IMG/VR virus record: IMGVR_UViG_3300032829_000002
Location: 1 to 64,000 of that record
DNA length: 64,000 nt
DNA from: a virus
Strand: one strand, 5' to 3'
This document shows positions 40,503 through 50,700 of the stretch, piece after piece. Position 1 is the first letter of the stretch. Each line of letters starts with the position of its first letter. The translations under genes were made by a program, and so were the position numbers. Below the pieces are notes generated by a model. It worked only from the letters and a program-made list of their open reading frames with translations. It was not told where the DNA came from and made no database searches.

Positions 40503-41668
40503 GTCGCTGGCTCCTTTACTTGTTCTCCGACCAAGCACCAGATGACTTCCATCCCGGCCGGTGCTCGATCGGGTGCGGGACCGTACCCGTCGGTCAGGTA
40601 GATGAGAATGGAAGGCTTTGGATGAAGGCGTTGAGCTCGTTCGATGGCGGGACGAAAGTCCGTTCCACCACGCCCAACGATCTCCACTTCGACGAGCTCT
40701 GAGGCGCGTACGCGACGGATGCGTTCGTCGTACATCGCGTCGGCTTGAATGAACCAGGCGTCCTCTGCGCCTGACTGCATGATGATGCCGCGCGCTTCTC
40801 GGAGGCACGGCTTGATGTGTCGGTCGATATCCATCGAACCGCTCGTGTCGAGCACGATCGCGAACTCGATCTCCTCCCCAACCAGACCAGGACGGAAGGG
40901 TCCGGGAGGCATTCCATACGAGCGACGAGAAGGGCGCGCCATCGAGTAGTCGCTGTCGCCGTACGACAACTTGCTGACGCATGCGCGGATGGTGTTCTGG
41001 AAGAAGGTCTGCCACCGGATCGTGGACGGCGCGAGAATCGCTTTTGCCCACTGAGACCAGCCACCGCGAATCGTTCCATGCGTCTTCTCGTGACGGATGA
41101 TGTCGTCGGCAACCTGCTGTTTGATCTGCTCGACTTCGGATTCCTCTCGTCCGTACAGCTCGTCGAGTTCCTTCTCGAGCTCGTCGTTGCTCGCGTTACC
41201 GGCAACGCCGCCGCATTGCCCTGCGCATGCGCTCACTTCCTCGTTCGCCGCACTCGGCGGCACCAGTGCGTAGTACTCCTCGGCAGTCAGGTCCACGGGA
41301 AGGCCGTACTTCTCGGGGAGCAATCCGTCAGGAGAGAAGTCCCACGCGGGGTCGTGCCTTCCTGTCGTGTTGATGGCGAGGTCCTCGCAGATGTTCGCGA
41401 TGCGCTGGTTGACCCCGATCAATCGTGTGAAGGAGTGCCGCAACACGTGCTGTACTTCATGCCAGAGACGCGTACCGATTCTCTTCTCCGACTCCAGCTT
41501 CCGCAGGTAGTCGGGGTTGTAGTAGAGGATCATGCCTGGCGTGACGCCGAGCGTGGGAACGCGACGCTCGGCGTGTGGAATCAGGCTGAGCACGGCCCTA
41601 CCGAAGTAGGGCGCGTGCGCCTGCACGTACACTCGACCGAGCATGAGCAGCTCGTCTTCTACGCTCAT
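40472..41668 (-). CDS. VWA-domain protein with HExxH metallopeptidase-like N-terminus
   Basis: A 398-residue protein starting at the ATG at 41668 (ATGA overlap, GGAGG upstream). Residues 70-74 are HEVQH, an intact HExxH zinc motif within LWHEVQHVLRHS, as in DUF2201-type N-terminal metallopeptidase-like domains. A Cys-rich, acidic linker follows. The C-terminal von Willebrand A domain has a MIDAS start DTSGS at 274-278, then RGGTDFRP and YLTDG. Such proteins pair with MoxR AAA+ ATPases, here the adjacent upstream gene, as chaperone or remodelling modules. Confidence 0.8.
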   Translation of the reverse strand: MSVEDELLMLGRVYVQAHAPYFGRAVLSLIPHAERRVPTLGVTPGMILYYNPDYLRKLESEKRIGTRLWHEVQHVLRHSFTRLIGVNQRIANICEDLAINTTGRHDPAWDFSPDGLLPEKYGLPVDLTAEEYYALVPPSAANEEVSACAGQCGGVAGNASNDELEKELDELYGREESEVEQIKQQVADDIIRHEKTHGTIRGGWSQWAKAILAPSTIRWQTFFQNTIRACVSKLSYGDSDYSMARPSRRSYGMPPGPFRPGLVGEEIEFAIVLDTSGSMDIDRHIKPCLREARGIIMQSGAEDAWFIQADAMYDERIRRVRASELVEVEIVGRGGTDFRPAIERAQRLHPKPSILIYLTDGYGPAPDRAPAGMEVIWCLVGEQVKEPATWGHVVRVPK

Positions 41669-42879
41669 ACGGCCTCCTTGTTCTTGTTGTAGTCGTAGAT
41701 CTTCTTCGCGTTCTTCATCAGACGATCTCCGAATCGTCCGATCACCGGCTCGGATGCTTTCGCCAGTTTCTCTCCACCGAGAGAGCTCAGGTTCTTGTTC
41801 ACGAGCTCGACCGCCGCGGGGTAGACGAGATCGGCGAAGCCAGCCTCGCAGCCACGTTGGAGAATCGGCCATGCTTTCAGCACCGCGTCGACCTGCGCCT
41901 GCTTGTGCGGAAGTCCAGTGATGTACGCAGCGAGAGAGATGTACACGACGTAGTTGCGATCGAGGCGTTTGTCCGGCTCGAAGCCTTCGCTCAAGACCTG
42001 CTTCGGAGAAGGCAGCTTCAAGTCGCGGCGGTAGGCGAGGAACTCGTCACGTGCACCAGCGCCGATGCACGCTTTGAGCATGACGGACTCGAGCTGCCCG
42101 CCGATGTTCAGGATGCGGCACGTCGTTGCTGCGCGGACGGCCCATTCCATCGTGCGCGCGGTCGGGAACGCTTTGCTTCGCTCTGTAGAGCCCGCATCGG
42201 GAATGTCCTCGAGGGCCTTCGGGAACCTTTCTGCGTAGCCCACGAAGACAGGTGCAACCTCGAGCCACGCCCTCGCCCAGTTCTCTTTGATCTTCGTCTC
42301 GATGTCGTAGAGAGGCGTGACGTCTTCCTCCTCGTTCTTGACGCCGAGCACGTAGTTTCCCCATTCGCGAGCCGTCGGCTTGTCCATCTCGTAATGGATG
42401 AACCGATTGGCGAGAGGAGCTTCGAGCGGGTGGCCGCCGGCGCTGGTCTCGACAGGGTTGGCGGCTGCGATGATACGAACCTTGCCAGGAATCTCGACGT
42501 CGCCAGACCGTCGGTCCAGTACGACGCCAAGAAGTGTGGACTGAACGGCGCTGCGGGCGGTGTTGATCTCGTCGAGGAACAAGATGCCCTCGCCGATCTC
42601 CACGAGCTCACGCACCGCCATCAGGATGCGGACGTGGTTCACGCCCCCTTTGCCATCCTGCAGTGCGAGTCCCGCGAAGTCCTGGGGACGACGTCCTGCC
42701 GGCAGGACGACGCCCGCGTACGTTTGCAGAAGCGCCGCAAGCTTCTTGATGCGGGAGGACTTGCCGATGCCCGGATTCCCCCAGATGAGCAACGGCAACC
42801 CCCACATGCAGTTCGGATCGTTCGGGTCTCCGAGGGGAACGGAGATGGCAACTCGGATCACATCTTCGACGGTGTGCAT
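41665..42879 (-). CDS. MoxR-family AAA+ ATPase
   Basis: A 404-residue protein starting at the ATG at 42879 (TAATG overlap). Walker A GNPGIGKS is at 34-41, Walker B ILFLDEIN near 105, then LLGVVLDRRSGDVEIP and IIAAANPVETSAGGHPLEAPLANRF, the sensor 1 and arginine-finger region of MoxR ATPases. It forms a ring that works with a VWA partner (next gene) to remodel or activate protein complexes. The C-terminal half is helical. In bacteria the RavA/ViaA and related pairs act on metal and respiratory enzymes; here the target is unknown. Confidence 0.85.
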   Translation of the reverse strand: MHTVEDVIRVAISVPLGDPNDPNCMWGLPLLIWGNPGIGKSSRIKKLAALLQTYAGVVLPAGRRPQDFAGLALQDGKGGVNHVRILMAVRELVEIGEGILFLDEINTARSAVQSTLLGVVLDRRSGDVEIPGKVRIIAAANPVETSAGGHPLEAPLANRFIHYEMDKPTAREWGNYVLGVKNEEEDVTPLYDIETKIKENWARAWLEVAPVFVGYAERFPKALEDIPDAGSTERSKAFPTARTMEWAVRAATTCRILNIGGQLESVMLKACIGAGARDEFLAYRRDLKLPSPKQVLSEGFEPDKRLDRNYVVYISLAAYITGLPHKQAQVDAVLKAWPILQRGCEAGFADLVYPAAVELVNKNLSSLGGEKLAKASEPVIGRFGDRLMKNAKKIYDYNKNKEAV

Positions 42880-43175
42880 TACTTGTCCTCGTTCTTCGTG
42901 TAGACGGTGACGACGTTGCCGGCGGAGTCCACGATGGCCCACCCGTCAACGCCCATGAAGGAGATCGGAACCTTGTTCTTGCCGTCGTAGTTGACGAGCA
43001 CCGTTCCGTCTTTGAACGCCGCTGCAATCTGCTGGTTGATGTGGTTGCGCACCTCTTGCTTGTAGAGGTGACGGCTGTCGAGCCAGCGCTCCATGAAGCG
43101 CTCGACGACATGGTCCGTCACCCCGTACGGGTTCCGCGCCATCCGAGTGGCGAGGAACTTGCCCTGCCCACTCAC
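42879..43175 (-). CDS. Small conserved-looking protein of the MoxR cassette
   Basis: A 98-residue protein. The GTG at 43175 overlaps the upstream stop (GTGA) and has GGAGG five bases before it. It has a helix with DHVVERFMERWLDSRHLYKQEV, then a helix (NHINQQIAAAF) and strands (GTVLVNYDGKNKVPISFMG, GWAIVDSAGNVVTVYT). The compact helix-then-sheet plan recalls small toxin/antitoxin or DUF4258-like folds, but no diagnostic residues allow assignment. It ends by TAATG overlap with the MoxR gene. Confidence 0.55.
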   Translation of the reverse strand: MSGQGKFLATRMARNPYGVTDHVVERFMERWLDSRHLYKQEVRNHINQQIAAAFKDGTVLVNYDGKNKVPISFMGVDGWAIVDSAGNVVTVYTKNEDK

Positions 43176-43804
43176 GTGGGCCTCCAATGGCAGCGGCACA
43201 TGCAGCGGCCGTGTCGCCAGCACTTCGTTGCCGTGCATTCCTTGCATTCCCTTCCCTGCGCAAGGGTGTTCTCGAGATCGGAGTCTTCGATTCCTGCTGC
43301 TGAAAGGAAACGCCGAGCGCACGTCAGGCAGGCAACCCATAGGTCCCCTTCTGCGGCGAGAAACGTCGTGGTGGGGGAGCAGACGCCTTTCAGCGTCGGC
43401 GTTCTCGGAGAGAAGGCGACTTCTCCGATGTCGACGGCGATGCACCGTTCGCCCATTCGAATGCTGTCTCCGCAGTAGTCGCACTCGAGAACGCTGTGCG
43501 TCTCGACGTTCGGCGGCTCGTCTTCGAGTTGCTCTCGAATCGTTTCTTCCAGTTCTTCGTAGCAACTGAAGTCGAAGAAGACCGGTTCGACGAGAGGTTC
43601 GTCGTTGTCGTCTCGGAGGATCAAGTACTTCACCTCGCCGTCCTCTTTCGACAGCCAAGGCTCGACGAGTTGGAACAGCGCGACGTCCTCCCCGGTGACG
43701 ATGCGCTCCATGCAGTGAAGGCAGACGAGCTCGGTTGGGTGCCCTTCTTCTTCCTCCTCTTCGTCTTCTTCTTCAAAAGGTCCGTGCGTTAGATTCTCCG
43801 CCAT
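43172..43804 (-). CDS. Multi-zinc-ribbon acidic protein
   Basis: A 210-residue protein starting at the ATG at 43804 with AAAGGA upstream. A very acidic N-terminus (EEEDEEEEEE) precedes at least three Cys pairs: CLHC near 28, CDYC near 108, and a C-terminal cluster with CLTC, CKEC and a final Cys/His-rich stretch. Zinc binding is likely; it may be a scaffold or nucleic-acid adaptor. It overlaps the gene upstream by 16 bases and the next by four. Confidence 0.6.
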   Translation of the reverse strand: MAENLTHGPFEEEDEEEEEEGHPTELVCLHCMERIVTGEDVALFQLVEPWLSKEDGEVKYLILRDDNDEPLVEPVFFDFSCYEELEETIREQLEDEPPNVETHSVLECDYCGDSIRMGERCIAVDIGEVAFSPRTPTLKGVCSPTTTFLAAEGDLWVACLTCARRFLSAAGIEDSDLENTLAQGRECKECTATKCWRHGRCMCRCHWRPT

Positions 43805-44388
43805 TCGACTGCAATCCTTTCTACGCGTCGCCAGCGCAACTCCGCGGTCTCGACGCGGAAGTCTGGAACGCCGTTCTCGAACCACTGCTCTCCTGCGAAC
43901 AACAGGAGCTCTTCGCAATCGACTCCGGGGCTGAGGTGGATTCGCCTCGTGAGCTCGACTCCTTCAGGCAAGAGCACCGCTCCCGTTACTTCTTCCTGCA
44001 CAAGCCGCATTTCTTGCTCACGCGCGTACAGGTCGTCGGTCAGGTCATCGTCATCCATCACGAATCCGAACCAACGTTCCTTGTCGAGCGGGTCGACGTA
44101 GTCCTGCCCGAGCCATCGGCAGTACGTCCCCGGTTGACCGACTCCAAGGAGGACCTCGAGGTCACGCTGGTTGATGAACGACGCGAAGCCCTTCTGATCG
44201 GTGGCGTGCGCGCGGATGCCACCGACGAGCCTTCCGCGCACCGGCAGGTAGACGCCGTCCAGCGTCCACTGCCGGTCGGCCCGTAGCGGGTCTGTCACCT
44301 TGACGCCGACAAGGCCGAAGGTTTCCTCCAGCATCCGCCCGCCGCACGTAGTGAAGCGGCTTCTTTCCTGTTCAGGGTGTACGATCAT
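43789..44388 (-). CDS. Hypothetical protein
   Basis: A 199-residue protein starting at the ATG at 44388 with GAGG seven bases upstream. It contains a strand-rich core (WTLDGVYLPVRGRLVGGIRAHATDQ), an acidic stretch DDDDLTDDLYAREQEMRLV, and a C-terminal strand pair (ELLLFAGEQWF...VETAELRWRRVERIAVEWRR). It is acidic in the middle and basic at the end. No family recognised. It lies early in the leftward MoxR cassette, downstream of two tiny genes. Confidence 0.5.
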   Translation of the reverse strand: MIVHPEQERSRFTTCGGRMLEETFGLVGVKVTDPLRADRQWTLDGVYLPVRGRLVGGIRAHATDQKGFASFINQRDLEVLLGVGQPGTYCRWLGQDYVDPLDKERWFGFVMDDDDLTDDLYAREQEMRLVQEEVTGAVLLPEGVELTRRIHLSPGVDCEELLLFAGEQWFENGVPDFRVETAELRWRRVERIAVEWRRI

Positions 44389-44467
44389 GGCGCAGCCTCT
44401 CCAGCATCCAGGCCCGCAGGCCGTGAAGGAATCCGAACAAGAGCGCCCAGCCAAAAAGATGCAGCAT
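44372..44467 (-). CDS. 31-residue putative membrane peptide
   Basis: A very small gene: ATG at 44467, GAGGAGG about five bases upstream, and a TGATG overlap with the 42-residue gene before it. The peptide contains one hydrophobic segment, LFGWALLFGFLHGL, followed by a basic tail, so a single membrane-spanning helix is plausible. It overlaps the next gene by 17 bases. Confidence is limited by size. Confidence 0.4.
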   Translation of the reverse strand: MLHLFGWALLFGFLHGLRAWMLERLRHDRTP

Positions 44468-44595
44468 CAGTCCTCCTCTTGGTCTTCCTCGTCGCACTCG
44501 TCGTCCACGTCTTCATCGTTCCAAAACAGCCGGTCGATGATCTCTTCGAACCTCTTGCCGGCGTTGTCGCCGGGCTCGATCGGGCAGTTCGTCAT
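44467..44595 (-). CDS. 42-residue acidic peptide
   Basis: ATG at 44595 with GGAGA seven bases upstream, first gene of the leftward cassette. Sequence: a short helix (NAGKRFEEIIDRLFW) then an extremely acidic tail (DEDVDDECDEEDQEED). Such small acidic proteins can act as DNA mimics or bind basic partners, and it could be an inhibitor. It is coupled to the next tiny gene by TGATG. Confidence 0.45.
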   Translation of the reverse strand: MTNCPIEPGDNAGKRFEEIIDRLFWNDEDVDDECDEEDQEED

Positions 44596-44720
44596 CAAAT
44601 TCTCCAACGCTGCGTTTTTGCGGCGAACGCGATGTTTTTCGCCATAGTTCTTGTTCCTGCGTCTGCACTCGTCTTGCTCGACGTTCTGCGCGTGGGGTAA
44701 CTTGCTCAAGAGCACCCGCA
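44596..44720. promoter_or_regulatory. Divergent region between the MoxR cassette and the RNA polymerase gene
   Basis: These 125 bases hold the start regions of two divergent units. There is an inverted repeat GCGTT-N9-AACGC at 44612-44630 and a T-rich run. It is likely to contain promoters for both directions, but no canonical -35/-10 pair stands out, which fits use of a phage-encoded or modified polymerase. Confidence 0.4.
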
Positions 44721-47700
44721 ATGGCCTACCTGAACCCCGACGAAGCATTCGAAGACCTGCGCTCCCACGTCGTCGACACCGTGAAGACGCACTTCCCGAT
44801 CCGAGGGCGCACGCTGTCGCTTCACCTCGACAACATCGACGTGGAAGACAACCTTCGCTCGAATGACATTCGCTCGCAGCACCAAGCGAAGATCGACGGC
44901 AAGACGTGGGCGGTGCCGGTCTACGCCACGATGTCGCTGCGCGACAACGACACGAACAAGGTCATCGACCAGAAACGCGTTCGTCTGATGGAGCTCCCTC
45001 GGCCGACCGAGCGCTACAGCTACATCGTCGATGGGCAGGAGTACCAGGTCGACAACCAGTGGCAGCTCAAGCCGGGTGTCTACGTTCGTCGGCAAGACAA
45101 CGGGGAACTGAACGCGAAGTTCAACGTCGTTAGTCGAAGCAGCTTTGACATCATCTTCGATCCCGCTTCGAAGCAGTTCACCGTCAAGTACAAGAAGGCC
45201 AAGCTTCCAATCTACCCGCTCCTCAAGACGATCGGGGTGAGTGACGACGACCTCGAGAAGTCGTGGGGTAAGGAGATCTTCAGCGCGAATAAGAACGCTA
45301 AGCGTACGGCAGGAACACTCGAGCAGTTCTACAAGACGACTACGGGCAAACCGGCGACGTCTCGGAAGGAAGTCGAGGAGTTACTGTTCCACACGATGCA
45401 GGAGTCCAGGCTTCTACCCGAGGTCACGGAACGCACACTCGGTCAGCGATTCGACCACGTGACGGGGGACGCTCTTCATCTTGCAACTAAGAAGCTCCTC
45501 AAGGTGCAGGCGGGCGCTCCAGAGGATGATCGCGACTCTTTGACCTTCAAGAATTTGAGGACGGTTGGCGACTATGCGCAGGACGCTCTTCGTCGCGTCG
45601 CGCGCCCGATTACTCAGAAGGTGCAGCGGCAGCTCAACAGCCAACGCGTCAGCGGCATTCGCGACGTCGTCAAATTCGACGTCTTCAACGAGCCCATTCG
45701 ACAGTTCTTTACGGGAGCCGCAGTCTCTCGAGCAGCCAGTCAGATCAACCCTCTCGAGATGGCGTCTTCAGCGATGCAGACCACGATCATGGGTCCTGGC
45801 GGCATCAAAACGGAGCGCAGTGTCAACAACGAAGCGAAGATGATCAATCCTTCGCACATCGGGTTCCTCGATCCCATCAACACTCCGGAAGGAGAGAAGA
45901 CAGGGGTAACGCTGCGCCTGCCTCTTGGCGTGAAGAAGATCGGCAACGAAGCGAGAATCCCGCTCTACAACATGAAGACTGGGCGTATCGAGGACATCGG
46001 CCCAGACACTTTTGCTGTGAGTCGTGTCGCGCTGCCGGACCAGGTCGAGTGGAAAGATGGAAAGCCCCACGCCACCTCCGGCCGCGTAAAGATGGTGGGC
46101 AAGGGCAACAAGATCGAGGAAGGCAAGCTTCAAGAAGCGGACTACGTTCTGCGGCACTCGAGCCAGCTCTTCAACCTGACGTCGAACCTCATTCCCTTCT
46201 TGGGGAACAACTCGGGCGGCCGCGCGGGAATGGCGAGCCGCCACATGGAGCAAGCGATCTCCCTCGTCAACCGCGAGGCTCCGTTGGTGCAGGTATCGTC
46301 GGGTGTCGCAGCAGAAGGCATCGACACCTTCGAGCGCGTTCTTGGGCATCAGACGTCGCAACGTTCTCCTGTCGATGGGACGGTCAAGAAGCTGCTCAAG
46401 GATGGCGTGATCGTCACGGACAAGAACGGTGTGGATCACGAGGTGCAGACGTACCACTACTACCCGCTCAACGACGCGAAGAGCGTCCTTCACTCGACGC
46501 CGACAGTCAGCGTCGGTCAGCACGTGAAGACAGGGCAAGTTCTCGCGGACACCAACTTCTCCAAGGGCGGAGCGCTTGCGCTCGGTACGAACCTGCGCGT
46601 CTCGTACGTGCCATTCAAGGGGTACAACTTCGAGGACGGCGTGGTCATCAGCCAGGCCGCGGCGGACAAGTTGTCCAGCTTGCACCTGCACAAGCACAGT
46701 CTCGACAAGATCGACAACGTCGTCTTCGATCCCAAGCAGTTCAACCAGCAGCACCCTGGCGTCTTCAACTCGAAGCAGTTCGACAAGCTCGACGACAAGG
46801 GCGTCGTTCGCGTCGGACAGAAGGTTCATCCTGGCGATCCACTGATTGTGGCGATGCGCCCCTTCGAGGTGAAAGATCGAACCGGACTCGCTGCCATGCG
46901 CAAGCACGTACTAGGACACCACACGGACAGCTCCGTTCGTTGGGATTCCGAGTTCGAAGGCGAGGTCGTCGGTGTTCACCGCGGCCCGGACAAGATCACG
47001 GTCCACGTGCGAACCACGGAGCCGATGCAGGTCGGCGACAAGTTGGCGGGGCGATACGGCAACAAGGGCATCGTCACGATGATCTTGCCGAACCACGAGA
47101 TGCCGCACGACAAGAGCGGCAAGCCCGTCGACGTGCTGCTGAACCCGTCGGGCGTTCCCGGTCGTATGAACATCGGGCAGATGCTCGAGACTGCTGCGGC
47201 GAAGATCGCCGAAAAGACCGGCAAGCCCTACGTGGTCAAGAACTTCGATGCGAAGACGCCCGACTACCTCGAGAAGGTGAAAAGCGATCTGAAGCAGCAT
47301 GGCATCAGTGATACCGAGGAGCTCTTCGACCCGATCACGAAGAAGTCTCTCGGCAAGGCCCTCACCGGTCCGCAGTACATGCTGAAGCTCGTGCATCAAG
47401 TCGAGAAGAAGCTCTCGGTCCGCTCCGGCATGAACTTGCCGGGCATGCCTGGCTCCGAGGGCTACGACATGAATCTTCAGCCCTCGAGTGGCGGTCACGC
47501 AGGTGGGCAGAGTCTTGGTGCACTCGGCTTGTACGCGATGCTGGCGCACGGAGCTCGAGCGAACATCCGCGAGATGCAGACGTGGAAGAGCGAAGGCACC
47601 GATCCCCAATCGAACGAGGCCAAGCGTTGGCCTTCACAGCACATCGACGTGTGGAAGGCGATTCAAGAAGGGACTGCGCTTCCTCCTCCGAAGCCGACGT

Positions 47701-50700
47701 TCGCCTTCCACAAGTTCACCGAGATGCTCAAGGGCGCGGGCATCAACATCGAGAAGCATGGCAGCAACCTCGTGCTGTCCCCGTTGACGGACAAGCACAT
47801 TCTGTCGATGTCGGGCGGTGAGCTGAAGGACGCTGGCAAGCTCGTTCGCGCGAAGGCGGACAAGACGGGAGAGCTCAAGCCGATGCCGGGCGGGCTCTTC
47901 GATGAGAAGGTCACGGGAGGGCACGGCGGCACGAAGTGGTCGCACATCAAGCTTGCGGAGCCTGTTCCGAACCCGGTGTTCGAGAACGCGATCAAGAGCT
48001 TGACGGGGCTGACCCAGAAGAACTTCGATGGAGTCGTCTCCGGTGAGCTCGGCGTTCATCCGACGACGTTCAAGATCGTCTCTGCGAAGGATGGAGTCGC
48101 CGGCGGCGCGGGCATCAAGATGCTACTCGATCGCATCGAGGTTCCCGGTGAACTTCAACGAGCTCGTCGAGAGCTGCGCACAGCATCTGCGTCGAAGCTC
48201 GACTCTTCGCTCAAGCGCGTGAAGTACCTCGAGGCGCTTCATCAGCTCGATCTGAAGCCGTCGGAAGCGTACATCTTGCACAACCTTCCGATCTTGCCTC
48301 CGGTCATTCGCCCATTGACGGTGATGCAGGATGGCAACGTGAAGTACGAGGACGTGAACGGGCTCTACGCTCAGTTCGCACAGGTCAACGACAAGCTGAA
48401 GGACCCGGTTCTTCAGGCCAACCTCACGGACAAGCGCAAGCAGAAGCTCCGTGACGACTACTACGATGGCATCAAGGCGCTGGTCGGCGTCGGCTCACTC
48501 AACCGTGAGCGCAAGGAGCGCGGGCTGCTCGAGCAGATCAAGGGGTCGCAGCCGAAGGAAGGGTTCTTCCAGAAGACGCTGATCACCCGTCGACAAGATC
48601 TGACCATGCGCTCGACGATCGTTCCAGAGCCGGCTCTCGGCCTCGACGAGGTCGGCGTTCCGAAGGACGCCGCTCTCACGCTCTTTCGACCGTTCGTCGT
48701 TCGTCAGCTTGTGCTTCAGGGCCTCGCGAAGAATCCGCTCGAAGCGCAGAAGCTCTTGTCCGACGTACACAAGGGCAAGGACGATCCCACGGTGTGGCAC
48801 GCGCTCGAGCACGTCATGAGCGAGCGCCCCGTCCTGCTGAAGCGCGACCCCGCGCTGCACAAGTACTCCGTCCAGGCGTTCAAGCCCCGCCTCGTTCACG
48901 GAAGTGCGATTCAGATCCACCCGCTCGTTACGGGTGGGTACAACGCGGACTTCGACGGCGACACGATGGCGATGTTCGTTCCCATCAGCAGCGAAGCTGT
49001 TCGAGAAGCAGAGAAGATGTTCCCGTCGAACAACATCTTCAACGAGGCGTCCGGCAAGGTCATGTACCAACCGACGCTAGAGAGCGCGCTCGGGCTGTAC
49101 AAGCTGTCCCTCGTCGGGAACGAGACGAAGCATCTCTTTTCTAGCCCTGCGGAGGTCGCAGACGCTCTTCGTCGTGGCGTTGTGAGCTACACCGACGTGG
49201 TGACGATGAAGGGAAAGAAGACGACGCCTGGTCGAGTTCTTCTTGCGTCGGCGCTGCCGGAGGCGATGCAGCAGAAGATGCTCACCGACTTCTCCTTCAA
49301 GATCGACAAGAAAGGGCTCGATTCTTTGCTCACGGACGTGGGCAACAACCATCGACACGAGTTCGGTCGCATCGTCAACGACATCAAGGATATCGGCAAC
49401 GGAGCGTCCTTCGGCCTCATCAAGACGGACCTGGTGAAGGACAAGTGGTTGCCGATCGGCACGCATTCGTTGTCCCTCGATGACGTGACGCCGGACAAGG
49501 CAGCGCGCGGTCGGGTCTTGGGCGAAGCGCAGAAGAAGGTTGATGCGATCCACGCGATGAACATCTCCGAGGCAGAGAAGGAGCGTCGCTCTGTCGATGC
49601 CTGGATCAAGGCGTCCGACGATATGAAGAAGGCGCACACGGACACGATGTCGGCGCACCCGTCGAATTTGTTCCTGATGCAGGCCGCCGGCGTGAAGCCG
49701 AGCTGGGACCAGTACAAGCAGATGGTCTTGGCGCCGATGATTCTCAAGGACTCGGCGGACCGCTTCATTCCGACGCCCGTGACCAAGAGCTACGCCGAAG
49801 GACTCGATCTCGCAGGCTACTGGACGCAGCTCCATGGCGCGCGTCGAGGCGCCGTCATGAAGGTGCAAGAGGTTCAAGAGCCGGGCGCCATCTCGAAGCT
49901 CCTGATGAATACCTCGATGAACATGATGGTCGAGGGGCACGACTGCGGTACCCACAACGGTGTATCGTTGTCCATCGGCGAGAAGGACGTGCACGATCGC
50001 TACCTCGCGCAGGACTTCAAGGCAGGCAACCTGCACATTCCCCGCAATACGCTGCTCACGCCGGACCTCGTCGCTCAGATTCGAGCGGCGGACAAGAACG
50101 CGCGTGTCGTTGTTCGTAGCCCGCTCAAGTGCGAGATGCCGAAGGGCCTCTGCCAGATGGACGTCGGCCCCTCGGTCAACGGCGCTCTGCATCCTCTAGG
50201 TACGAACGTCGGCGTCATGGCCGCGCAGGCAGTTGGAGAGCGCGCGGTGCAGCTCACGCTCAAGAGCTTCCACACCGGCGGCGTGCAGGAGGCTGGTGGC
50301 GGCTCGAAGATCTTGAACCAGTTCGCTCGCTTCGAACAGCTCACCAAGCTGCCGAGGAAGATTCCCAACGCCGCGACGGTGGCGATGACGAGTGGAAAGA
50401 TCGAGCGCATCGAGAAAGACCCGACCGGCGTGAAAATCTGGGTGAACGGGCAGCCGCACCACGTCGGTCGCGACGCTGGCGGCATGCCGCTCCACGAAGA
50501 CTTGCCGCATGCGGACCGTACGGCCAAGAGCTACGTCGGATGGCAGCCGCCGGAGGTTGGTCTGCACGTCGACGCAGGGCAAGTGCTCTCCGATCCGAAT
50601 CGTACGTACGTCAACCCGCACGACTTGTACCGGGCGACGAAGTCGATCGAGAAGGTGCAGAACCATCTCGCCGCCAGCATCTACGACTTGTACAAGGACG

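Noticed and set aside
44596-44720. Canonical sigma70 promoter for the RNA polymerase gene
   Set aside because: No -35 and -10 pair with suitable spacing could be found; only an inverted repeat and T-rich runs are present.
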